From: Spirulina sp.
GTDB taxonomy: Bacteria > Cyanobacteriota > Cyanobacteriia > Cyanobacteriales > Spirulinaceae
DNA: 38,286 nt
Assembly: GCA_011390265.1 (NCBI GenBank)
Contig: JAABSU010000004.1
Location: 1-38,286, forward strand
Reading direction: 5' to 3'
The translations under genes and the position numbers were made by a program. The notes beneath the pieces are model-generated. The model did not search any database and was not told where the DNA came from. It saw only the letters and a list, made by a program, of their open reading frames with translations. This document shows, piece by piece, positions 8,493 to 16,360 of this stretch (within the stretch, counting starts at the first letter, position 1; the number at the start of each line of letters is the position of its first letter).

Positions 8493-9365
8493 TCAACCAA
8501 AACGGCGGCGGAGGAGGGGTTGAATCATCAGCAGAACCACCACATCAAAGGCCAACAACACCGCCAACATCACCCCAAAATTGAGATCTCCCCAGGGGGC
8601 CGCCATCACGGGACTGGTGAGCGACCATTGGGCATTGAAATAGATGTAGCGGATCGGCTCGATCGCATAGGTGAGGGGGTTCAATGCCGCCAACCATCGC
8701 AACCAGGGGGCCATGAAGGAGAGGGGGGCGAGGGCGGTGCTGGCGAACAGGAGGGGTAAGTTAGTCACAAAGATCACGGCAATTAATTCAATATGTCCCG
8801 GTAGGGCAAAGGCCAGCCCCAAACTGAGGGCCGTGACCCCTAAAACGATGAGCAGGACAATGAGGGCGATCGCCCCCAACCCCACCACACCGGGCAACCC
8901 CGCCCCCAGAGCCGCACTCGCGCCAATAATCACCACCGTTTGAATAAATGCCAGGGTAATAATGTAGATGGTTGAAGCCGCCACAATCGAATAGCGGGAA
9001 GCCAGCGGCGCGACTAGGAGGCGATTTAAAAACCCAAATTCTCGGTCAAACATCACCGGCAGCCCCGCATTGAGCGCCCCCGAAAACGCCGTAAACACAA
9101 TCACCCCCGGCGCGAGAAATTGGCCATAGTGAACATCAGGGCCAAACAAACTTTGGGGCGCATTGGTAAACAACGCCCCAAACAAAATCAACCACATCAT
9201 CGGTTGAATCACCCCCGCCACCAATGTGGAGGGCCGCCGTTGCAGTTGAATAAATAGCCGCTGGGTGAGGGCAATGGTTTCCTGTGTAAATTCCGCCAGC
9301 GCTCCCGGCTCTGGGGTTGAGCTTACTTTCGGGGCAAGGGTCGTGGGACTGATGGATGGACTCAT
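8493..9365 (-). CDS. ABC-2 type exporter permease
   Basis: This is a 290-residue membrane protein with a roughly 40-residue cytoplasmic N terminus and about six hydrophobic segments. The ABC-2 pattern is visible: PMMWLILFGALFT in the first helix, FLAPGVIVFTAFSGALNAG, and then the conserved FDREFGFLNRLLVAPL loop before a long hydrophobic half. The family includes the DrrB/NodJ daunorubicin- and polysaccharide-type exporters. The cognate ATPase is encoded just upstream on the same strand (9524-10549), separated by a 158-base repeat-containing gap. The exported substrate is unknown. Confidence 0.88.
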   Translation of the reverse strand: MSPSISPTTLAPKVSSTPEPGALAEFTQETIALTQRLFIQLQRRPSTLVAGVIQPMMWLILFGALFTNAPQSLFGPDVHYGQFLAPGVIVFTAFSGALNAGLPVMFDREFGFLNRLLVAPLASRYSIVAASTIYIITLAFIQTVVIIGASAALGAGLPGVVGLGAIALIVLLIVLGVTALSLGLAFALPGHIELIAVIFVTNLPLLFASTALAPLSFMAPWLRWLAALNPLTYAIEPIRYIYFNAQWSLTSPVMAAPWGDLNFGVMLAVLLAFDVVVLLMIQPLLRRRFG

Positions 9366-9412
9366 GGTTAGGATTTTAAAGGAGGGTTTAAAAGAGAATC
9401 TTTCTGAAAAGT

Positions 9413-9512
9413 CCCCTTTTTTTTACGCCGAAGGCGCATCCCCGAAGGGGCTTAGGGGGATTTAGGGGAATCCTGGCTCAAAGTCCCCCTTTTTAAGGGG
9501 GATTGAGGGGGA
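9413..9512. repeat. Nested-hairpin dispersed repeat, copy 1
   Basis: CCCCTTTTTTTT is followed by ACGCCGAAGGCGCATCCCC and GAAGGGGCTTAGGGGG, so small hairpins (GCCGAAGGC; CCCCGAAGGGG) sit inside an outer CCCC/GGGG pairing. A shorter CCCCCTTTTTAAGGGGG hairpin follows at 9484-9500. The core recurs at 19770-19828. It lies in the gap between the exporter ATPase and permease genes and could modulate expression of the downstream permease. Confidence 0.65.
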
Positions 9513-9523
9513 TCTTTCCGGAT

Positions 9524-10549
9524 CTAAGTCGTTTTCATCGCTTGTTTTTGTTCTTTCTTAAGATCCCGCGTGCTAGCGGCCGCCAATTCCGCATCCATGA
9601 GCGTGCGACCCGTGGCCGCTAAATAAACATCGTCCAGGCTCGGACGGGCTTGGGCAAGGCTAAAAATTGGCAGACCAATACTTGTCAACGTTTCTTGGAT
9701 TTGGGGCAGGGCATTACTGCCCCGTTGGACAACCAAATTGAGGGAATTCCCTTGAGCCGTATTGACAATCACCGTTTCCACAAAGGGGAGGGCATTGAGA
9801 CTATGCTGGGCTTTTTGGGCTTCCTCCTCCGGCGTGAATTCCCGGAGCCGGAGCGTGATGCGATCGCCCCCCACCTGATCCTTTAACTGGCTTGGTGTTC
9901 CCTCGGCAATGACGCGGCCCCCGTCAATAATGGCGAGGCGATCGGCCAAGGCATCCACTTCCTCTAAATAATGGCTGGTGAGTAAAACCGTCGTCCCGGC
10001 GGCCTTCAATTGGCGCAAAAATTCCCACACCACAAACCGGCTTTCAATATCTAAGCCCACCGTTGGCTCATCGAGAACCAAAAGATCCGGTTGATGGAGG
10101 AGACCGGCGGCAAGGTCAAGGCGGCGGCGGATTCCCCCGGAATAGGTTCCGGTTTTTTGATCGGCGTAGTCGGTGAGGTTAAGGGCGGTGAGTAGTTCTT
10201 GAATACGGTCTTGGGCGATCGCCCGAGGGATGTGATACAGTGCCGCCTGTAGCCTTAGCAGTTCCCGCCCCGTCAGGACTTTATCCAGGGCGACTTCCTG
10301 GGCCACATAGCCCAATCTACGACGTACTTGTTTGGGTTGCTGAATGGCAGAAATACCGCATACTTCAACACGGCCGCTATCGGGTTTAGCGAGGGTACAG
10401 AGACAGCGAATTGTGGTGGTTTTACCGGCTCCGTTGGGGCCCAACAGCCCGAAAATCTCCCCCCGCTCGACGATGAAGGAAATATCTTGCACGGCTGGGT
10501 TTTCCCCGTAGCGTTTTTGCAGATGTTCAATGACAACAGCGGCGGTCAT
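9524..10549 (-). CDS. ABC exporter ATPase, DrrA-like
   Basis: The protein is about 341 residues: one ABC domain with Walker A GPNGAGKTTT, the Q-loop RLGYVAQE, the signature TYSGGIRRRLDLAAGLL, Walker B LLVLDEPTVGLD and the H-loop LTSHYLEE. The roughly 100-residue C-terminal extension (from about 225) is typical of DrrA-type exporter ATPases. ATG 10549 begins MTAAVVIEHLQKRYG; an in-frame TTG lies at 10573, but the ATG fits the family better. It pairs with the ABC-2 permease encoded downstream to form a half-transporter-type exporter. Confidence 0.88.
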   Translation of the reverse strand: MTAAVVIEHLQKRYGENPAVQDISFIVERGEIFGLLGPNGAGKTTTIRCLCTLAKPDSGRVEVCGISAIQQPKQVRRRLGYVAQEVALDKVLTGRELLRLQAALYHIPRAIAQDRIQELLTALNLTDYADQKTGTYSGGIRRRLDLAAGLLHQPDLLVLDEPTVGLDIESRFVVWEFLRQLKAAGTTVLLTSHYLEEVDALADRLAIIDGGRVIAEGTPSQLKDQVGGDRITLRLREFTPEEEAQKAQHSLNALPFVETVIVNTAQGNSLNLVVQRGSNALPQIQETLTSIGLPIFSLAQARPSLDDVYLAATGRTLMDAELAAASTRDLKKEQKQAMKTT

Positions 10550-10666
10550 GACGGCACCATGGGTTTGGGACAACGCTCCCCATTTTAAAGGGTTAGGGTG
10601 AGGGCGTGGGGAAAGTAGCGGATTCTCAGATTTCCGGAGATGCGGCCCTAAAAGCTATGCTGAATT

Positions 10667-12238
10667 TTGGCAAAAAAATTGGGGGTGAGCTTGAGCAAAA
10701 CCGAATGGCGTTGGCTGGGGGGATTAACCCTAGCTGCCCTATTTTTGTGGTTGGTGGGCTTGGGCAATGCCCCCCTACGGGATTGGGATGAGGGAACCTA
10801 TGCCGGGGTCGCCCGGGATATGGTGCGATCGCAGGATTGGCTCCATCTCACCCTTTTCGGCCAACCCTTTTGGGCCAAACCCCCCCTAGGGATTTGGCTG
10901 ATGGCCATGGGGTATCAAGTGCTGAGTGGGTTCGGCCCGGAGGCGTTGCAATCCCCAGCCCTCGAATTTGCCTGCCGCGCTCCCTTAGCTATGCTCACCG
11001 CCCTCGGTGTCCCCCTCCTCTACCTCCTCGGCCGGGAACTGTTTCGGAACCAACGGGAGGCGATCTCCGCCGCTGTCGTCTACCTCACGCTCTTGCCGGT
11101 GGTGCGCCATGGCCGCCTCGTCATGCTTGATGGCATGATCAATACGTTTCTGATCCTCTTCCTCTTTTGTTTGGTGAAATCAAAACAGCGGCCCCCCTGG
11201 GCCCTGGGCATGGGGATCGCCCTGGCCGCCATTGCCCTAACGAAGGGGGTTTTGGTGTTGGCTCTGGGGGCGATCGCCCTCGGTTACATCCTCCTCCAAC
11301 GACAATGGCAAGTGTTTAAAAATCCCTACGGTTGGGGGGGAGTGGTGATGGGGGGGGCGATCGTCGCCGCTTGGTATGGTGCCCAATGGCAGGCCCACGG
11401 CTGGGAATTTATGACCTTTCATTTTGGTGGCCATAGTTTTGGTCGCCTCAATACCGCCTTTGAAGGCAATGAGGGGCCGATTTGGTATTACCTACTCGAA
11501 CTCCTGAAATATGCTTGGCCGTGGCTTGTGTTTTTGCCCGCTGCCCTGGCCAACGCAGGACAACAATGGCGCAGCGGCGGATTATTGCCGCTGTGGGGCT
11601 TTGGATTTTTCCTCAGCCTGGTGAGTGTGATGGGGACAAAATTACCCTGGTATGTTTTCCCGGTTTATCCTTTTTTGGCCCTGCTGATTGGCGGCTATGG
11701 GTTAACGGATATCCCACGGCAATTGCGCTATTTTTTCGGGTTTTTAACGGTGGCTAGCTTCGGCGGTGGGGCCTATCTGCTCTGGAGTGATCCGCAAATT
11801 CCCCTCTTGGGGGGGGCGGCGATCGCCCTCGTCACCTTCGCCCTCTGTACCCGATCCCTAAGCCGCCCAAACCCAGATCGCCATTTTTTAATCACCCTCA
11901 GCATCGGGCTATATCTGGGGTTAACGAGTTTCTTTCTCTCCCCCGCTTGGGTGTGGGAGGTGAATGAAGGTTTTCCGGTGCGGGAAATTGGGGCAATGGT
12001 GCAGCGGGAAGTGCCCCCCGGTGCTGTGGTCTATTGGGGTTATCCCCATAGCCGCCCCAGTTTGGATTTTTATGGCGATCGCCCCTTCATTCCCGCCGAC
12101 CTTGCCACCCTCCAAACCCAACAGGCAAATCACTTCATCCTCATCGACGAACCCACCCGCGCCGCTTGGGGGGAATCCCTCGAAATCGTCGCCAGTGCTG
12201 ACGGCTATCACCTAATTGCCCCCCAAATTCAGCAATGA
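10667..12238 (+). CDS. ArnT/PMT-like membrane glycosyltransferase
   Basis: This polytopic protein of about 523 residues has around 11 hydrophobic segments. The N-terminal loop contains RDWDEGTYAGVARDM (about residues 38-52), the acidic motif of GT39/GT83 (ArnT, PMT_2) glycosyltransferases that use polyprenyl-phosphate sugar donors. It is followed by the characteristic FWAKPPLGIWLMA. The C-terminal part ends in a soluble periplasmic domain. A TTG at 10667 or a GTG at 10685 is the likely start; no ATG fits. The protein probably transfers a sugar to a lipid or cell-surface glycan. The acceptor cannot be inferred. Confidence 0.82.
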   Translation: MAKKLGVSLSKTEWRWLGGLTLAALFLWLVGLGNAPLRDWDEGTYAGVARDMVRSQDWLHLTLFGQPFWAKPPLGIWLMAMGYQVLSGFGPEALQSPALEFACRAPLAMLTALGVPLLYLLGRELFRNQREAISAAVVYLTLLPVVRHGRLVMLDGMINTFLILFLFCLVKSKQRPPWALGMGIALAAIALTKGVLVLALGAIALGYILLQRQWQVFKNPYGWGGVVMGGAIVAAWYGAQWQAHGWEFMTFHFGGHSFGRLNTAFEGNEGPIWYYLLELLKYAWPWLVFLPAALANAGQQWRSGGLLPLWGFGFFLSLVSVMGTKLPWYVFPVYPFLALLIGGYGLTDIPRQLRYFFGFLTVASFGGGAYLLWSDPQIPLLGGAAIALVTFALCTRSLSRPNPDRHFLITLSIGLYLGLTSFFLSPAWVWEVNEGFPVREIGAMVQREVPPGAVVYWGYPHSRPSLDFYGDRPFIPADLATLQTQQANHFILIDEPTRAAWGESLEIVASADGYHLIAPQIQQ

Positions 12239-12381
12239 CGCTGAAAAATCCGTCCTTTTACGGATGACGACAGTCGCTTCATTTCTTTTTGTCTCTGGTT
12301 AACGGTAATCCAGACTACACCCCCCCTCAAAAATGTCTGCTACTTTGCGGGAGTTCTGTGTTCTGTCAATTCGGTGTGAGC

Positions 12382-14097
12382 ATGAAATTGAAGAAAAGTC
12401 GAGGAATGATGGTGGGGGCAATGGCCACCGCCTTGAGCTTCGGGTTCAGTCCCGCAGCCCTGGCTAACGAAATGCTTCAACAACTGGAAGCGATTAGTGG
12501 CACAGCCCCGATGGCCCAAGTCCGGGGCGTGGCGGAATTGAGCGATGTTTCCCCCAATGATTGGGCCTATGCGGCGTTGAGTGATTTGGTGCAACGCTAC
12601 AACTGTATTGCCGGTTATCCCAACGGGACATTTAGGGGCGATCGCCCCTTATCCCGCTACGAATTTGCCGCCGGTCTCAATGCCTGTCTCCAACAGATCG
12701 AGCGCCTAATTGCCGAAAGTACCGCCAACTTTGTCAGCCGTGATGATCTTGAAACCATGCAACGGCTGATGGCAGAGTTTGAAGCTGAACTCGCCATGTT
12801 AACAACACGGGTGGACAACCTCGATAGTCGGGTCGCATTTTTGGAAGATAACCAATTCTCCACCACCACCCAACTGCGGGGGAATGTGTTCATGAGTATG
12901 AACCATGCTTGGTCGGGGCGGGATATCCTCGCAGAAGGAGCTACTGCATTTGCCTTGGCTAACCCCCGCCGGGATGCCAATAACATTCCAGTTCGCCGCA
13001 CGATTACCGATAACAGTCAACCAACATTTTCCTATCTAACTTGGCTCAACTTCAGCACCTCGTTTACCGGTAAGGATAATTTAGCAATTCAGCTTGCGGC
13101 TGGCAATGGTGTTGGCCCTGCCAATACCTATGTTTCGACAAATTTATTTAATACCTGGGGGGTGACATTTACCAACCAAGGAACAAACAATAACGCGGTC
13201 ATCCTGCGAGAACTCTTCTATCAATTCCCTGTCAATGACAGCTTGCAATTAGTCGTCGGGCCACGGGTTAATTGGTATCGCTACTTTGATGGCAACCGCT
13301 ACACCAATTTATTCAAAGGGGCAGATAGTTTTAACTCCAGTGGTGGGACGTTAATCAATACCCTAGATCGGGGCGCGGGGGCAGTGGCGTTAGCCCGCTT
13401 GAACAATAAGATTCAGTTCAATATTGGCTATTTAGGGGAAAGCACCGAATTTCTCACCCAACCCGCTTTTAATACCGCCGCTAACCCCTCAGAGGGGCTG
13501 TTTTCAGGAACCTATACCCTCAGCGGTGAACTCACCTTTACCCCCGTTGATGACCTCAATTTGCGGTTTTTATACACGCGATCGCGCCTCAACTCCTTGG
13601 GAGGCTTGATCGGCGCGGGCGGGCAAAGTGAACCCCTCTATGGTTTAGCGGATGATGGCTTTGGGGGCGGTCTCAATGATGCCAATGCAGACACCTATAG
13701 CTTTAATTTCGACTGGCAACCTTTAGAATGGTTGGGTTTATTTGGTCGTTATACCTATGGGAAAACCCATGTGCGCCCGGTTAATACCGGTTTACCTCGG
13801 GGGGTGATTATTGGCCAATCGGTACAAGCGGGGTTAGCGTTCCCAGATTTGGGTAAAGATGGCTCGTTGTTAACCCTGTCTTATTTAATCCCCTTTTCGG
13901 TTATTAGCGGCCGCAGTTTTGTGGTTTCCGGAGCAGGAGATGGGGGAATTCAACACGAGTTTGAAGCAAACTACTTCTATCCCCTCAATAACAGTATTGC
14001 CCTAGTTCCTTCGTTTTTCTGGATTAAAAACCCGAATAACTTTGGAGCAAATCCCGATGTTTATGTGGCCAACTTCCGAGCACAATTTAGTTTTTAA
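12382..14097 (+). CDS. SLH-domain outer-membrane porin (iron-uptake porin type)
   Basis: This 571-residue outer-membrane protein starts at ATG 12382 with a signal peptide (MKLKKSRGMM..., cleavage probably after ALA at 28). An S-layer-homology domain (about 50-110, VSPNDWAYAALSDLVQRY...GDRPLSRYEFA) would anchor it to peptidoglycan or its attached polymers. A short coiled coil (about 118-160) leads to an OprB-type beta-barrel of about 400 residues ending in the aromatic RAQFSF. This is the usual architecture of cyanobacterial porins, several of which are linked to iron uptake. A clear intrinsic terminator follows. Confidence 0.93.
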   Translation: MKLKKSRGMMVGAMATALSFGFSPAALANEMLQQLEAISGTAPMAQVRGVAELSDVSPNDWAYAALSDLVQRYNCIAGYPNGTFRGDRPLSRYEFAAGLNACLQQIERLIAESTANFVSRDDLETMQRLMAEFEAELAMLTTRVDNLDSRVAFLEDNQFSTTTQLRGNVFMSMNHAWSGRDILAEGATAFALANPRRDANNIPVRRTITDNSQPTFSYLTWLNFSTSFTGKDNLAIQLAAGNGVGPANTYVSTNLFNTWGVTFTNQGTNNNAVILRELFYQFPVNDSLQLVVGPRVNWYRYFDGNRYTNLFKGADSFNSSGGTLINTLDRGAGAVALARLNNKIQFNIGYLGESTEFLTQPAFNTAANPSEGLFSGTYTLSGELTFTPVDDLNLRFLYTRSRLNSLGGLIGAGGQSEPLYGLADDGFGGGLNDANADTYSFNFDWQPLEWLGLFGRYTYGKTHVRPVNTGLPRGVIIGQSVQAGLAFPDLGKDGSLLTLSYLIPFSVISGRSFVVSGAGDGGIQHEFEANYFYPLNNSIALVPSFFWIKNPNNFGANPDVYVANFRAQFSF

Positions 14098-14123
14098 TTC
14101 GGATGTAATCTAGCCATCCCTCA

Positions 14124-14151
14124 CCCCTCTGGATATTCAGGGGGGTTTTTT
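14124..14151 (+). terminator. Intrinsic terminator of the porin gene
   Basis: CCCCTCTG (14124-14131) pairs with CAGGGGGG (14138-14145, one G-U pair) around a 6-base loop. Six T residues follow at 14146-14151. It lies 27 bases after the porin stop codon. Confidence 0.9.
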
Positions 14152-14195
14152 GATGAGTTTTTTGTTAAAATCAATGCAAATGAACTTGAGGCACT

Positions 14196-14927
14196 ATGGT
14201 TCAGCAACCCCCCACCCTCACCCCACCCCTGATTTATCCCGATAGTGATGGCCAACCGATGTCGGACAATACCGAGCAATTTCAATGGATTGTGATGATT
14301 AAGGAGAATTTAGAAATTCTCTTTGCCGATGATCCCCAGGTGTTTGTGGCGGGGGATCTGTTGTGGTATCCCGTGGAGGGTGACAATAAGCTGCGGGCTG
14401 CCCCCGATGCCATGGTGGCCTTTGGTCGGCCCAAGGGGCGACGGGGTTCCTATCGCCAGTGGGAGGAAGGGCAGATCGCGCCCCAGGTGGTGTTTGAAAT
14501 TCTCTCACCGGGGAATCGTGCCGGGGAGATGGTGCGGAAATTTAAGTTTTATGAGCGGTATGGGGTGGAGGAGTATTACATTTACGATCCCGATCATTTT
14601 GAGTTAACGGGATGGTTACGGGAGGGGAATGAGTTGGAACCCATTGCCTCCATGACGGATTGGCTCAGTCCCCGCTTACAAATCCGCTTCGGTTGGGATG
14701 AAACGGGTTTAACCCTTTATTACCCCGATGGCCAGCGGTTTTTGACTTCCGTGGAATTGCATCGTCGGGCAGTGGAAGCAGAAACGGCATTAGATCAGGA
14801 ACGGACAAGGGCAGAAGCGGCATTGGCTCAGGAACGAGCGAGGGCAGAGCAGGCGGAGGCGGCCTTAGCGGCTTTGCAAGCGAAATTGGCAGCGTTGGGG
14901 ATTGATTCCGGGGGTGAGGAAGCTTAG
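14196..14927 (+). CDS. Uma2 (DUF820) family nuclease-like protein with coiled-coil tail
   Basis: This 243-residue protein matches the Uma2/DUF820 family, which has a PD-(D/E)XK nuclease fold and is hugely expanded in cyanobacteria. Catalytic-type elements are visible: the Asp in AAPDAMVAFG, the Glu in VVFEILSPGN and the downstream KFKFYERYGVEEYYIYDP. After residue about 185 there is a repeated Glu/Ala/Arg-rich coiled coil (QERTRAEAALAQERARAEQA). The role of the family is not established; transposon-related or DNA-repair roles have been proposed. It starts 44 bases after the porin terminator and is probably independently transcribed. Confidence 0.85.
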   Translation: MVQQPPTLTPPLIYPDSDGQPMSDNTEQFQWIVMIKENLEILFADDPQVFVAGDLLWYPVEGDNKLRAAPDAMVAFGRPKGRRGSYRQWEEGQIAPQVVFEILSPGNRAGEMVRKFKFYERYGVEEYYIYDPDHFELTGWLREGNELEPIASMTDWLSPRLQIRFGWDETGLTLYYPDGQRFLTSVELHRRAVEAETALDQERTRAEAALAQERARAEQAEAALAALQAKLAALGIDSGGEEA

Positions 14928-15014
14928 GGCTAAGGCGATCGCAACGAACAGGGCGCGAAAGTTTGTTAAGATTTTCGCGGATTATTTATTTTGCACAGGA
15001 GCAAATTAACCACG

Positions 15015-16301
15015 ATGGGGACAATTAAGGCACTACGGGGGACGCGGGATATTTTGCCGGGGGAAGTGGGCTACTGGCAACAGGTGGAAGCGATCGCCCG
15101 GGGTGTGTTTGGCCATGCCCTCTATAGCGAGGTGCGGCCCCCCATTTTTGAGCAGACGGATTTATTTGCGCGGGGGATTGGCGAAGCTACCGATGTGGTG
15201 GGGAAAGAAATGTATACGTTTAGCGATCGCGGCGATCGCTCCATCACGCTGCGGCCGGAATTTACCGCTGGGGTGGTGCGGGCCTATATTGAACACAATT
15301 TAGGCACAAAGGCTCAGGTGCAACGGCTCTGGTATGGGGGGCCGGTGTTTCGCTACGAACGACCCCAAGCGGGGCGACAGCGGCAATTTCACCAAATTGG
15401 GGCAGAGTTGATCGGCAGTGATGCCCCGGCCGCCGATGTGGAGGTGGTGGCGATCGCCACCAATATCCTCCAACAGTTGGGTTTAAAATCCCTGCGGTTG
15501 GATTTAAATTCTGTGGGCAATGGGAGCGATCGCGCCCAATACCGGGAGGCCCTGATCAACTTCCTCACCCCCCATCAGCAGGATCTCGATGCCGATTCTC
15601 AAGACCGCCTCACCCGCAACCCGTTGCGCATTTTGGACAGTAAAGACCCCAAAACCCAGGCGATCGTTCAGGATGCCCCCCAATTATTGGATTATTTAGG
15701 GGATGAATCCCGCCGCCACTTTGATCAGGTGCAGAGCCTGCTCACTGCTTTAGGGATTGAATATCAGATTAATCCCCGGCTTGTGCGCGGCTTGGACTAC
15801 TACAGCCATACCGCCTTTGAGATTCAGTCCGATGATTTAGGGGCGCAGGCGACGGTGTGCGGTGGGGGGCGTTACGATGGTTTGGTAGGACAGTTGGGGG
15901 GCGCAGCGACCCCGGCGGTGGGTTGGGCCATGGGGGTGGAGCGGTTAATTTTGTTATTGGAGCAATTGCAGGCTGCCCCGGTGCTTGCGCCAGAAATTTA
16001 TTGTGTATCCCAGGGTGATCGCGCCACAGCTCAAGCCCTCGTGTTAGCCCAACAGTTACGGCAGGCAGGGCTACGGGTGGAATTTGACCTCAGCGGCGCG
16101 GCCTTTAAAAAACAATTGAAGCGGGCCGATCGCAGCGGTGCGCCCCTGTGCTTAATTCTCGGTGAAACCGAGGCCGTCCAGGGAACCGTTGGCCTAAAAT
16201 GGCTGCAAACTCAGGAACAGACGAGCCAAACCCAGGCGGATCTCCTCCAAGATGTGGAAACGTTAAAAAAACGTTTAGCTCTGGCAGAATCAACGCCATA
16301 A
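15015..16301 (+). CDS. hisS: Histidyl-tRNA synthetase
   Basis: This class II aminoacyl-tRNA synthetase of 428 residues charges tRNA-His in the cytosol. The N-terminal [10 protein letters not shown] is followed by motif 2 ([18 protein letters not shown]). The histidine-specific elements [15 protein letters not shown] and [14 protein letters not shown] come next, then motif 3 ([14 protein letters not shown]) and a C-terminal anticodon-binding domain of about 100 residues. ATG 15015 begins [12 protein letters not shown]; an upstream in-frame TTG at 14991 would add 8 residues. Length is normal for the family. Confidence 0.96.
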   Translation: MGTIKALRGTRDILPGEVGYWQQVEAIARGVFGHALYSEVRPPIFEQTDLFARGIGEATDVVGKEMYTFSDRGDRSITLRPEFTAGVVRAYIEHNLGTKAQVQRLWYGGPVFRYERPQAGRQRQFHQIGAELIGSDAPAADVEVVAIATNILQQLGLKSLRLDLNSVGNGSDRAQYREALINFLTPHQQDLDADSQDRLTRNPLRILDSKDPKTQAIVQDAPQLLDYLGDESRRHFDQVQSLLTALGIEYQINPRLVRGLDYYSHTAFEIQSDDLGAQATVCGGGRYDGLVGQLGGAATPAVGWAMGVERLILLLEQLQAAPVLAPEIYCVSQGDRATAQALVLAQQLRQAGLRVEFDLSGAAFKKQLKRADRSGAPLCLILGETEAVQGTVGLKWLQTQEQTSQTQADLLQDVETLKKRLALAESTP

Positions 16302-16360
16302 TAAGCGGTGTTGGCAAGTAGGTGGTGGTTGGCAGCCTTAAGGGATGAGAAATCGAATTG

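Noticed and set aside
12248-12265. ATCCGT/ACGGAT hairpin after the glycosyltransferase gene
   Set aside because: The 6-bp stem is not followed by T residues on the plus strand, so it is too weak to call as a terminator.
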